DNA from: Tilletia caries
Taxonomy: Eukaryota; Basidiomycota; Exobasidiomycetes; Tilletiales; Tilletiaceae
Reading direction: 5' to 3'
Length of the DNA: 64,000 nucleotides
Assembly: GCA_032718865.1 (NCBI GenBank)
Contig: JALUTQ010000007.1
Span: 2,232,001-2,296,000 of the forward strand
The translations under genes and the position numbers were made by a program. Positions 43,146 to 54,200 of the stretch are shown piece after piece. Below the pieces are notes generated by a model that did not search any database, was not told where the DNA came from, and saw only the letters and a list, made by a program, of their open reading frames with translations. Numbering within the stretch: the first letter of the stretch is position 1; each line of letters opens with the position of its first letter.

Positions 43146-46100
43146 CCCTCCCGTCCGGCAGGCTCCAGTGAACCAACCCATCAGAGAGTCCGCTCTCCCT
43201 GACTCTGAATCAGTTCTTCGCGAACGACAGAACGATCGACTCCGCCGCGCCGGGCTCCTGCCGCCTCGTGCAAGTGAGGCGCGCCAGCAACCCCGAGCCT
43301 CGGCACCGGCGCCAGGCCGTATGTCGTTCCCCACGCAAACGATACGACACCAGAGTGTTCCCATGACCTCCATCCTCTACGGCGTCGACAGAAAGATCTC
43401 GGAGATCATGAATTCAACCGGTCAAGACGACGACGACCTCCCCGGAGACAAGTCGGAGCTCACTCGCGCCGGGATCAAGATGACCTCTCCAGAGAAATGG
43501 AAGGGAGACCGATCACTCCAGCTGTTCACCGACTGGGTTCACTCGGTAGCCCATTACTTTAAGGTTCACGCCCCGCTCTCAGAACGTCTCAAGGTTAACT
43601 TGATTGGCGGGTACCTGCTAGCCGACCCGTTGGATTGGTACTGGCGCCACGTCGCTCCTCACGCTAAGTCGTGGACCGCGACGGACGTCATGGTCGCACT
43701 CCGTCGCAACTTCTTGGTCGATGAACTCTCACGACAAGCAGCGGACAAATTCGAAAGCGCGGACCAAGGATCGAAAGATATCCACGCTTTCCAGGCATAC
43801 ATTCTCAAGCTCGCCGATCAGATGACCGAGTACCCCAGTCCAGTCGCTCTCAACCGTCGATTGCTCAAAGGTATGAAAAGCAATCTGAGCGCGGCCATCA
43901 TCGCCAACCGCGGCATAGATGCTGAGCTTTCGCCTTGGGAAGACATTGTGCAGGCTGCCATGGATCAAGAACGCGCCCAACGCTACGCTGGATCCATGAC
44001 TAAAGCTGCACCGACTCGCACGGAAGACCGCAAGGACACTCCCCGCACTTCCCGGCTTAATCAGCCTAATCGTCCCTCGAATGGCCAGGGATTCAATCGA
44101 CCAAAAGGATCGGCTCCGGTATACCGACCGATGATTCCGGTGAACCGCCCATCGGCCGCCAGCCCCATCCGTAACACGGCAGCTCCGGCTATGAGGCCTA
44201 CAGGCGCAAAGCCTACAGACCAATGCCGTACTTGCGGCGCCTTCGGCCACTGGTCGCCGGACTGCCCAAAGCGACTCCGCTCAAACATGCTTGACATGAA
44301 GGAATCTGAACCCGCCGATCAGGGTACAGATGACGCAGAAGAGTGCTCTGAGCCTGGCGTCATTCTCTTTCAAGAAGATGATGAAGCCCGTGATGAAAAC
44401 GGGTGGCTTGACGAAGATGAAGACAGTGAGGGCCTGAACTCCAATAACATGACCGACGAGGATGATGAGACTCCTCTCATGTGCAATGGTGTCGCCCACA
44501 AAGCCCCTGCCGCCAAACCTATCGTTACGCGCGAGTCTAACGTCTCCAATGCCAAGGCTCCTTTCGGTGACGCATCGAAGGTCTCGAAGCACCGGCCGCC
44601 GTTGGTTCATCCGATCGTAGCCAAGATCAAGATCAATGGATACGAGGCCAAAGCCTTGTTTGATTCCGGATCTACAGCAGATCTCATTTCGGCGTCTTTT
44701 GTCGATACGCATAAATTGCCTTCGTTCAAACTGGATGAGCCCTCGCCTTTGCAACTCGCCATCACAGGTTCCCGTGGCAAGATCAACCGCGCTTGTTTCG
44801 TCAAAGTGATTCACGGCGCGTGTTCGAACAAAGAACGCTATTTTGACATCCTGAACATCGATAGGTACGATGCCATTCTAGGCACCTCTTATCAAAAACA
44901 CTTCGGTGTCTTGCTGGATGTTTCCGCCAACGAGGTCATCTACAAAACAAATCCTACCCAGTTGATCTTCAACACCAAAGAAATTCCGACTCCAAAGAAG
45001 AAGCCGGCGCTCTTGGTCCGCAAGGCGCCTCTGTCGACTTACGGAATCTCTCACTCTAGATTCGTCAAGGATAAAGTCTTGGTCTCTCCCAAGATCGGAC
45101 GCCTTGCAACAGTAAACTTTACGCGTGCAACTGAGCCTTCAGGCGTGAAGATTGTCAAGACGGTACATACCGAGATTTGTCAGGATGATCCACTGATGCC
45201 CGCTTCACTGGCAGTATCAGTACAGGACACGATCATTGACCGTCTTCGCGATAAATGGATGACAAGCACGAAAGACCTGTGGGGTCCACGTCCGTTGAAG
45301 CTCCCCCCTTTTCGGGAGATCAACCATTCAATTCCACTTATCGACAAAACTTACCGACCTACCAGTCGACCGGCCAAATGTCCGGAACAATTCCGACAAG
45401 CATACATCGACAAGATCAACACTTACACAGAAGCTGGCTGGTGGCAACGAGCCAGCGTTCCCACTGCAATGCCAATGATGCCAATCCCCAAAAAGGATAA
45501 CCGTATTCGTACGGTAGTCGACGCAAGGCAACGCAACGACAACACTCACAAGGACGTCACTCCGTTTCCCGATCAAGACGTGATTCGACGTGACGTAGCT
45601 CGAGCAAAGTTCCGCTCCAAGCTGGATCAAGCCGACTTCTTCGAGCAAATCCGTATCATCCCAGAGGATGTCGGAAAGACGGCGTTTGCTACGCCATTCG
45701 GCACTTTTGTCAGCCTCGTGGCTCAGCAAGGAGACTGTAACGTCCCTAGTACAGCCCAGCAGCTGATGATGTTCCTCTTCCGAGAAATCATCGGCAGGTT
45801 TGCCCACGCGTACTTGGACGATATCTTTATATTTTCCGACACTCTAGAAGAACATGAGGAGCACCTTGCCACCGTGTTCGACATACTCAGGCGGGCTGAG
45901 CTCTACCTCTCGAAGGACAAAATGGATCTATATTCGAAGTCCATGATTTGTCTAGGGCACGTTATTGATGATAACGGCCTACATGCGGATGAGGATAAAC
46001 TGAGCAAGATTATCGCCTGGAAGGAGATGAGTACAGTCAAAGAGGTTCAGCGTTTTTCTTGGACTGGTCCAGTACCTTGCCCAGTTCTTCCCAAACCTTT

Positions 46101-46221
46101 CCACAATGACGAGCCCCATCTCCAAGCTCACGCAGAAAAGGACAGCCGTTCGAATGGGGTCCCTTACAGGTCGCGTGTCTGGCGCAACTACAACGCGCTG
46201 CCGCCAACGCTCCCATTCTGA
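42808..46221 (+). CDS. Gag - protease - reverse transcriptase, copy 1
   Basis: 1137-codon open frame, genuine coding probably from about 43128. The Gag capsid region (TSPEKWKGDRSLQLF, VNLIGGYLLADPLDWYW) is followed by a CCHC knuckle CRTCGAFGHWSPDC at about residues 473-486 and an acidic linker. The retropepsin motif ALFDSGSTADLIS is near residue 619. RT has RTVVDARQRND, SKLDQADFFEQIRI, the TAFATPFGTF block and YLDDIFIFS near 1002. At a T5 run (46053-46057) the frame diverges from the RT connection domain, so the last about 55 residues are frameshifted. It functions in the cytoplasmic particle and makes the element cDNA. Confidence 0.85.
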   Translation: MTSLVLPRAKLNLPKSLDLPRSPFKATRTRENIKSPIKRATHLSRTPSARSTNPITTIASPLRLKSELKLQRKISTSSASRNWNSSFKSCLDRIESISSAKLSSRKNVKTTNDPPVRQAPVNQPIRESALPDSESVLRERQNDRLRRAGLLPPRASEARQQPRASAPAPGRMSFPTQTIRHQSVPMTSILYGVDRKISEIMNSTGQDDDDLPGDKSELTRAGIKMTSPEKWKGDRSLQLFTDWVHSVAHYFKVHAPLSERLKVNLIGGYLLADPLDWYWRHVAPHAKSWTATDVMVALRRNFLVDELSRQAADKFESADQGSKDIHAFQAYILKLADQMTEYPSPVALNRRLLKGMKSNLSAAIIANRGIDAELSPWEDIVQAAMDQERAQRYAGSMTKAAPTRTEDRKDTPRTSRLNQPNRPSNGQGFNRPKGSAPVYRPMIPVNRPSAASPIRNTAAPAMRPTGAKPTDQCRTCGAFGHWSPDCPKRLRSNMLDMKESEPADQGTDDAEECSEPGVILFQEDDEARDENGWLDEDEDSEGLNSNNMTDEDDETPLMCNGVAHKAPAAKPIVTRESNVSNAKAPFGDASKVSKHRPPLVHPIVAKIKINGYEAKALFDSGSTADLISASFVDTHKLPSFKLDEPSPLQLAITGSRGKINRACFVKVIHGACSNKERYFDILNIDRYDAILGTSYQKHFGVLLDVSANEVIYKTNPTQLIFNTKEIPTPKKKPALLVRKAPLSTYGISHSRFVKDKVLVSPKIGRLATVNFTRATEPSGVKIVKTVHTEICQDDPLMPASLAVSVQDTIIDRLRDKWMTSTKDLWGPRPLKLPPFREINHSIPLIDKTYRPTSRPAKCPEQFRQAYIDKINTYTEAGWWQRASVPTAMPMMPIPKKDNRIRTVVDARQRNDNTHKDVTPFPDQDVIRRDVARAKFRSKLDQADFFEQIRIIPEDVGKTAFATPFGTFVSLVAQQGDCNVPSTAQQLMMFLFREIIGRFAHAYLDDIFIFSDTLEEHEEHLATVFDILRRAELYLSKDKMDLYSKSMICLGHVIDDNGLHADEDKLSKIIAWKEMSTVKEVQRFSWTGPVPCPVLPKPFHNDEPHLQAHAEKDSRSNGVPYRSRVWRNYNALPPTLPF

Positions 46222-48380
46222 AACCAATCGATCCGGCACACAATAAAGAGCCTATTTTTGTTGTTACCGACGCCTCCACGTCTGGCGTCGGTGGCCTGTA
46301 CGGCCAGGGCCAAACCTGGCAAACAATGCGGCCCGCTGGGTTCCACAGCCGCAAGTTCAACTCTGCGCAAATGAACTATCGAACGCATGAGCAAGAGCTG
46401 CTTGCCGTGCTTGAGGCGTTGATGAAATGGGAGGACCAACTGCTAGGACGGCAGTTCACAATCATCACGGACCACCGCAGCCTTGAGTATCTACAGACTC
46501 AGAAGACACTCAGCGGTCGACAAATTCGCTGGCTTGAATACCTCTCGCGTTTCACATATACCATTCAGTATGTAGCTGGTGAAACAAATGTGGTCGCAGA
46601 CTACCTCTCCCGCTTCTGGGAAGACCCAAAGGTCCCTTCGGAGCCTCACGACTATGTCAACGCCGACGCGCGCCTCAGCGATGACGACGACGGTCCTCCA
46701 AACTTGTATACTGCTGCGATCCGGCGCAACACAACGGGCGCCAACAACGGGCGTCGGCAAGTCTCGGCATCCAACGCCGCCGAACACACGCCGCCTACTC
46801 GACCATCTCTACCTGATGCGATCAAAACCGCCATCGACGTCAATGGTCTCGGCGACGACCTCTCTCCTGCCATCCAAGCCGGCTACGCTAGCGACATATT
46901 CTTCCGCATCATCTGGTCCAAACCTGAATACCACACCGTCCACTTCGAGGTCGAGGACGAGTTCCTGTGGCGCAAGCAAGATGATGGCAGTCGCACTCTT
47001 TGCATCCCAGGGGCCCTTTTTTTAAAGGTAGGAGGGTGACGGAGCTTCTGATCGACAGTACTCACAAAGGCCTTGGACACCTTGGTTCACTTAAGACTCT
47101 CACAGAACTCCGCAGATACTACTTCTGGCCTCGCATGGTCAAAGACGTTAAAGCGTTTGTCAAATCCTGTGGACCCTGCGCGGTTACCAAGACATCACCC
47201 ACATCCCCTCAAGGCAAGCTCCATACCATTCGTGTCCCGGACACACCATGGAAAGGCATGGCCATCGACTTCGTCGGACCGTTGCCCTTGACGGAAGATG
47301 GCTTTGACTTCCTATTGGTTGTCATTTGTTTGTACAGTTCAATGGTACATCTCATTCCGACAACGACAACAGTCACCGCTTCGGGGTCTGCCAAGCTCAT
47401 CTACGACGGGATCTACCGACTCCACGGTTTGCCAGAGAGCATCATCTCTGACCAAGACACACGCTGGAAGTCAACGTTCTGGCAAGAACTCCACCGCCTT
47501 CAAGGAACAAGGTTGCGCTTCTCGACAGCGTACCATCCCGAGACTGACGGCGCCACCGAACGGGCCAACCGAACCGCCATCCAGATCCTGCGATCCATGG
47601 TCAGCGCTGACCAGAAAGACTGGAAGGATCGGCTGACAGCTGCCGAGTTCGCAATGAACTCACAAACGAACCAGACCACTGGATTCAGCCCCTTCGAAAT
47701 GCTTTACGGTTTCAACCCAGTCATGGTTCCGAACCCTGCATCCTCCAGCAAGATCAGCCCATTCAAAGGCGTTCGACAGTACCACGAAAAGATCAAGCTC
47801 AACATGATGGCTGCTCACGACAGCATCATCGCCTCTCGCACCCGACAGACCACGCAAGCTAATAAGCGTCGGTCAGTCACAGAACCGTACCAGGTAGGCG
47901 ACTTGGTCTACTTGTCCACCAAGAATCTTAAGCTTCCAACAGGACGAGCATCTAAGTTACTGCCACGATACCTTGGCCCGTACAAGATCGCCAAGTGTCT
48001 TGTGGAGCAGGATGCATTCACCATTGAGTTACCTAAAGAACTAAAGGATCGCCGGATCCACCCAACGTTTCACAGTAGCCTCCTGAAGCCTCACGTACCG
48101 AACGACGATAAGTTGTTTCCTGGTCGTGAACCAAAAGCATTTTTATGACTTTGGTACAAATGAGGATGAAGAGTGGCAAGTGGAAGATGTCCTCGGTCAT
48201 CGTTGGCTATCCGCCCGCCTTCAGCTGCTTGTACTATGGTCGACTGGAGAGAACACCTGGGAGCCAATTGAGAATTGCAACCGACTCTCTGTGCTGGACA
48301 AGTACTTGGAGCTTCATGGTGTACACCAGCCCGACATACTACCTCAAGGTACTCACACCTCAGGCTTGGTCAGATCATAA
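46058..48380 (+). pseudogene. Pol C-terminal half (RNase H - integrase - chromodomain), copy 1, broken
   Basis: Continuation of Pol in three further frames. RNase H: a DASTSG block in frame with 46326-47039, then THEQELLAVLEAL and TDHRSLEYL. Integrase (47000-48148): zinc finger H-H-C-C (HKGLGHLG, CGPCAVTK), catalytic core AIDFVGPLPL, ISDQDTRW and HPETDGATERANR. C-terminal chromodomain-like segment (48126-48380): EWQVEDVLGHRW and ENTWEPIENC. Breaks coincide with homopolymers longer than in a sister copy: A4 at 46136-46139, T7 at 47017-47023 and T5 at 48140-48144. Either inactive or mis-sequenced. Confidence 0.85.
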
Positions 48381-48819
48381 ATGTGCAGCACGTGACTACG
48401 ATCTGACAGCGTTGAGTCCTTTACACAAAAAACACAAAAGAAAAAAAATACCGAAAACCTCAATTAAACAAATACGCAGCACTTAGAGGCGTACCGTGCA
48501 TGACGCAGGAACGAGGGTCCCGTCGGAGTATCTGCACCTACATTCTAGACCTTTGAATATGTGCTGGGACCTGGGTACCTGCAGATAAATGGCAGTGCCT
48601 TGCATGGTCTAGAACCTCAAACGCCGAAAAAAAATCGGGACGGAGTTTTTAACCCGTTCCTGACCACACCTTCACTCAACACCGCTCAGCACTTCACCTC
48701 TACGTTGCATCGGCATCGAGTTGAACACCACTCAAAGCAATCCAATCTTGCGCTCCTGAACGCTTGCTGCGGTGCGCAGCACACTGCTGATGGTCGCCGT
48801 GGATGGGCAGAGAGAAAGC

Positions 48820-48827
48820 TATATAAG
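48820..48827 (+). promoter_or_regulatory. internal TATA box before ORF3, copy 1
   Basis: TATATAAG lies about 440 bp after the Pol stop and before the extra ORF, well outside the LTR. It is conserved at 56877 in copy 2. Confidence 0.5.
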
Positions 48828-48877
48828 AGACAGTGTCGTGAGGGAGAATTGACTGATTCTACTCATCAAAACACACT

Positions 48878-48879
<2 letters not shown>

Positions 48880-48913
<34 letters not shown>
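48880..48913. repeat. (CA)n microsatellite, copy 1
   Basis: (CA)17 between the internal TATA box and ORF3; the matching tract in copy 2 is at 56937-56970. Confidence 0.95.
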
Positions 48914-48917
<4 letters not shown>

Positions 48918-49203
48918 TGACTTATACACACAGTCACACACTTCTGATCCTCGGATCCCTCCTCGCACTCCTCGCGACAACACTCCTCACCCTTCCTACT
49001 CTCCCAACGACTCTCTGGTCATCAAGGACGAACAAGAGGATCCGGTTCTGCAGTCTTTCGGTTTCTACACTCAAGAACGGCTCCCGAACGGCGAAACCGA
49101 TTCCGAACAAGATGGCGACCCACTTCCCTTTGTTCCTCAGTCACAGCACATTCAAACCGCCGTCGACACCGCCCTTCACTACGTATTTAGTACCTTCTCA
49201 ACG

Positions 49204-49591
49204 ATGTCAGCTAATACTAGGGCTTGTTACTTTATGTACATGAAGCCGTTTCTCCGTCCTGAGCTGGAGGAAGCGGTTGCCCAAGCAACTGCTCAGCTCC
49301 AGGCTGAGAATGATCGACTTACGGCCGAGAACGAGCGCCTCGACCGACACCTTCGAGCCCGACTCCGACTCGCCGGCTCCCGGTTTTTACTTTCTTCCGG
49401 AATCCCGGTGGTCTCAACAGTCGTGGTCTCGCCACTCACTCCGCCAACTCAACCACGCGGACGGGGTCAACATGGCGGCCCAACTTATTGTAGCTGCCGA
49501 TGGTAACACTCACCACCCCTATCTCCTCCACAACCCCGCTTACCGCTACTGTCTCCGCCGCTTTGCCCCCTACTCCCACTCTCACCCTTAA
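49204..49591 (+). pseudogene. extra coiled-coil ORF (ORF3), copy 1, frameshifted
   Basis: Same reading as the intact copy-2 ORF at 57261, but a T5 run (49384-49388, T4 in copy 2) throws the last third into another frame. It starts MSANTRACYFMYMKP and has the heptad-rich ELEEAVAQATAQLQAEN. The frame is also open upstream of the Met to about 48935, in codons rich in acidic residues. Confidence 0.55.
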
Positions 49592-49724
49592 AGTTTCTCA
49601 CTGCTCCCTTTGTCTCTCCACTATGCTCCCTCCACAAAAGATTTCCCTCTTTCTTGACTTCTTCAAAAATTACACTTTGGTGAAAAACTCTTTTTGACTG
49701 ACATGTCAGCCCAGAAGGGGAGGA

Positions 49725-50804
49725 TGTAAGGTGTCTGACATATGTAGGTGCCACGCGTACATTATTCAGCACCTCACAAGTTAACATTTCTATCCTCTCA
49801 CCCGTACCGACGCGTGGTGACCGACACGTGGTGCGGGTTGTTTTTCTCTGCGCGCGCGATATGTGGTGCGCGTTGTTTTTATTTTCTCACCTGAGACGCG
49901 CCGCGCGTCGACAATTGTCACGTGGCGCGTGTGGTGTGCGACGCGTGGTGCGCGTTGGTTTCTCAGGCGCCCAACGCGTGGTGCGCGTCACGTGTCACAT
50001 ATGGTGCGTGTTGTTTACAATTTTTGGTGAAGTGTTGGTTCACGCGAATTTACCATCGAAACACATTTTTCGCGTGGTGAACCAACGCTCACCATGCGCA
50101 CCGCGCGCACCACTCACCACCGCTTCCTCTCACCTCACCTCGCCACACTCACACTTCCCCTTTGACTCGTCCCTGCTCCCATGATGACTGTATGACTGTG
50201 TATGTATTTAGCCCGTGTCAAAGGATGACTGTGTATTGACTGCTGGGTGATTTATGGTGACTGTTGGATGACTACTATCTGACGCGTCAGTTGTCACGTG
50301 GCTGTGACTCTTGTGACTCACCAGCACACCGACGCATCCACATCACCACACCTCAGCGCAGCGCACACCACACAATGCGCTGCGCATCAGGGGCACCATG
50401 AAAGGTATAAAAGGAGCGCCCTCGCCGCCCTTCTTCCCTTCTGGTCCCCCCAGCTCTTTCCTCTCACACTCCCAGACAACTAACTTAGCAATCACAGATC
50501 ATTGCAGAGTTAAAAGTCTACTGTGTGAAGTCTGAGTCTCATAAAGTTTCATCAAGTGATTGAGAGAGCCACTTTCACCCACACACCTGTAGGACCACTG
50601 GTATACTGGTTAGTTATCTAAACATAGTAGCATAGGCCAAAGTTCAGCAGCGCGTCACTTCTGTCTCAATACAACGAGCGGTACTACGCGTCCGACTGTC
50701 CAACACCAATTCTATTGTGTTTGCAACGACCTTATAACTAGGAAATCTTACACTTTTTTAACTCTCAAAGACCTCTGTGACCAAAAGGTTTACCGAGTCT
50801 TACA
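49725..50804 (+). repeat. Gypsy LTR 2 (shared by copies 1 and 2)
   Basis: 1080 bp, ends TGTAAG/CTTACA. It serves as 3' LTR of copy 1 (preceded by the polypurine tract) and 5' LTR of copy 2 (followed by Gag). Confidence 0.94.
50406..50414 (+). promoter_or_regulatory. TATA box in LTR 2
   Basis: TATAAAAGG at the same relative place as in LTR 1. Confidence 0.75.
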
Positions 50805-51203
50805 ATGGCACCCAAGAAGCGTAAAGACCTTCACGAAGGCAGCGAAGCCGCCGCTTCTGCTGCTGATGACATCGCTGGTGCTTCCCAGGGCCAAGCTCAA
50901 CCTCCCGAAGTCCCTAGACTTACCTCGGAGTCCTTTCAAGGCGACGAGGACACGGGAGAACATCAAGAGCCCAATCAAAAGGGCAACTCATCTCTCGCGG
51001 ACACCATCTGCAAGATCAACAAATCCGATAACGACGATAGCATCGCCGCTGCGTCTCAAGTCGGAACTGAAGCTCCAGAGAAAGATCTCCACGAGCTCAG
51101 CGTCGAGGAATTGGAACTCGAGTTTCAAATCATGTCTCGACAGAATCGAATCGATCTCATCCGCCAAACTATCCTCCAGAAAAAACGTCAAAACAACCAA
51201 TGA
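50805..51203 (+). CDS. Gag N-terminal ORF, copy 2
   Basis: 132 aa, identical to the copy-1 product. The A6 run is at 51180-51185 and the stop follows in the same place. Confidence 0.75.
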   Translation: MAPKKRKDLHEGSEAAASAADDIAGASQGQAQPPEVPRLTSESFQGDEDTGEHQEPNQKGNSSLADTICKINKSDNDDSIAAASQVGTEAPEKDLHELSVEELELEFQIMSRQNRIDLIRQTILQKKRQNNQ

Positions 51204-54200
51204 CCCTCCCGTCCGGCAGGCTCCAGTGAACCAACCCATCAGAGAGTCCGCTCTCCCTGACTCTGAATCAGTTCTTCGCGAACGACAGAACGATCGACTC
51301 CGCCGCGCCGGGCTCCTGCCGCCTCGTGCAAGTGAGGCGCGCCAGCAACCCCGAGCCTCGGCACCGGCGCCAGGCCGTATGTCGTTCCCCACGCAAACGA
51401 TACGACACCAGAGTGTTCCCATGACCTCCATCCTCTACGGCGTCGACAGAAAGATCTCGGAGATCATGAATTCAACCGGTCAAGACGACGACGACCTCCC
51501 CGGAGACAAGTCGGAGCTCACTCGCGCCGGGATCAAGATGACCTCTCCAGAGAAATGGAAGGGAGACCGATCACTCCAGCTGTTCGCCGACTGGGTTCAC
51601 TCGGTAGCCCATTACTTTAAGGTTCACGCCCCGCTCTCAGAACGTCTCAAGGTTAACTTGATTGGCGGGTACCTGCTAGCCGACCCGTTGGATTGGTACT
51701 GGCGCCACGTCGCTCCTCACGCTAAGTCGTGGACCGCGACGGACGTCATGGTCGCACTCCGTCGCAACTTCTTGGTCGATGAACTCTCACGACAAGCAGC
51801 GGACAAATTCGAAAGCGCGGACCAAGGATCGAAAGATATCCACGCTTTCCAGGCATACATTCTCAAGCTCGCCGATCAGATGACCGAGTACCCCAGTCCA
51901 GTCGCTCTCAACCGTCGATTGCTCAAAGGTATGAAAAGCAATCTGAGCGCGGCCATCATCGCCAACCGCGGCATAGATGCTGAGCTTTCGCCTTGGGAAG
52001 ACATTGTGCAGGCTGCCATGGATCAAGAACGCGCCCAACGCTACGCTGGATCCATGACTAAAGCTGCACCGACTCGCACGGAAGACCGCAAGGACACTCC
52101 CCGCACTTCCCGGCTTAATCAGCCTAATCGTCCCTCGAATGGCCAGGGATTCAATCGACCAAAAGGATCGGCTCCGGTATACCGACCGATGATTCCGGTG
52201 AACCGCCCATCGGCCGCCAGCCCCATCCGTAACACGGCAGCTCCGGCTATGAGGCCTACAGGCGCAAAGCCTACAGACCAATGCCGTACTTGCGGCGCCT
52301 TCGGCCACTGGTCGCCGGACTGCCCAAAGCGACTCCGCTCAAACATGCTTGACATGAAGGAATCTGAACCCGCCGATCAGGGTACAGATGACGCAGAAGA
52401 GTGCTCTGAGCCTGGCGTCATTCTCTTTCAAGAAGATGATGAAGCCCGTGATGAAAACGGGTGGCTTGACGAAGATGAAGACAGTGAGGGCCTGAACTCC
52501 AATAACATGACCGACGAGGATGATGAGACTCCTCTCATGTGCAATGGTGTCGCCCACAAAGCCCCTGCCGCCAAACCTATCGTTACGCGCGAGTCTAACG
52601 TCTCCAATGCCAAGGCTCCTTTCGGTGACGCATCGAAGGTCTCGAAGCACCGGCCGCCGTTGGTTCATCCGATCGTAGCCAAGATCAAGATCAATGGATA
52701 CGAGGCCAAAGCCTTGTTTGATTCCGGATCTACAGCAGATCTCATTTCGGCGTCTTTTTGTCGATACGCATAAATTGCCTTCGTTCAAACTGGATGAGCC
52801 CTCGCCTTTGCAACTCGCCATCACAGGTTCCCGTGGCAAGATCAACCGCGCTTGTTTCGTCAAAGTGATTCACGGCGCGTGTTCGAACAAAGAACGCTAT
52901 TTTGACATCCTGAACATCGATAGGTACGATGCCATTCTAGGCACCTCTTATCAAAAACACTTCGGTGTCTTGCTGGATGTTTCCGCCAACGAGGTCATCT
53001 ACAAAACAAATCCTACCCAGTTGATCTTCAACACCAAAGAAATTCCGACTCCAAAGAAGAAGCCGGCGCTCTTGGTCCGCAAGGCGCCTCTGTCGACTTA
53101 CGGAATCTCTCACTCTAGATTCGTCAAGGATAAAGTCTTGGTCTCTCCCAAGATCGGACGCCTTGCAACAGTAAACTTTACGCGTGCAACTGAGCCTTCA
53201 GGCGTGAAGATTGTCAAGACGGTACATACCGAGATTTGTCAGGATGATCCACTGATGCCCGCTTCACTGGCAGTATCAGTACAGGACACGATCATTGACC
53301 GTCTTCGCGATAAATGGATGACAAGCACGAAAGACCTGTGGGGTCCACGTCCGTTGAAGCTCCCCCTTTTCGGGAGATCAACCATTCAATTCCACTTATC
53401 GACAAAACTTACCGACCTACCAGTCGACCGGCCAAATGTCCGGAACAATTCCGACAAGCATACATCGACAAGATCAACACTTACACAGAAGCTGGCTGGT
53501 GGCAACGAGCCAGCGTTCCCGCTGCAATGCCAATGATGCCAATCCCCAAAAAGGATAACCGTATTCGTACGGTAGTCGACGCAAGGCAACGCAACGACAA
53601 CACTCACAAGGACGTCACTCCGTTTCCCGATCAAGACGTGATTCGACGTGACGTAGCTCGAGCAAAGTTCCGCTCCAAGCTGGATCAAGCCGACTTCTTC
53701 GAGCAAATCCGTATCATCCCAGAGGATGTCGGAAAGACGGCGTTTGCTACGCCATTCGGCACTTTTGTCAGCCTCGTGGCTCAGCAAGGAGACTGTAACG
53801 TCCCTAGTACAGCCCAGCAGCTGATGATGTTCCTCTTCCGAGAAATCATCGGCAGGTTTGCCCACGCGTACTTGGACGATATCTTTATATTTTCCGACAC
53901 TCTAGAAGAACATGAGGAGCACCTTGCCACCGTGTTCGACATACTCAGGCGGGCTGAGCTCTACCTCTCGAAGGACAAAATGGATCTATATTCGAAGTCC
54001 ATGATTTGTCTAGGGCACGTTATTGATGATAACGGCCTACATGCGGATGAGGATAAACTGAGCAAGATTATCGCCTGGAAGGAGATGAGTACAGTCAAAG
54101 AGGTTCAGCGTTTTTCTTGGACTGGTCCAGTACCTTGCCCAGTTCTTCCCAAACCTTTCCACAATGACGAGCCCCATCTCCAAGCTCACGCAGAAAGGAC

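Larger units (their letters stand above)
41668..50804 (+). mobile_element. Ty3/Gypsy chromovirus, array copy 1 (LTR to LTR)
   Basis: Full unit bounded by LTRs 41668-42746 and 49725-50804; the right LTR is shared with copy 2. The order Gag, protease, RT, RNase H, integrase, chromodomain-like end is that of chromodomain Ty3/Gypsy (Metaviridae) elements. The polypurine tract AGAAGGGGAGGA (49713-49724) directly precedes the 3' LTR. The left flank before TGTAAG is GCCCTG; since the array runs past the window end, no target duplication can be checked. It differs from copies 2 and 3 by few substitutions and several homopolymer indels. Confidence 0.93.

Noticed and set aside
43729..44250. 173-aa minus-strand ORF repeated in each Gypsy copy
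   Set aside because: Antisense of Gag; conserved only because the copies are nearly identical.
48561..48920. 119-aa ORF ending in a Thr-His repeat, present in two Gypsy copies
   Set aside because: The tail is translated (CA)n and the rest has no protein character; it overlaps the internal TATA box.
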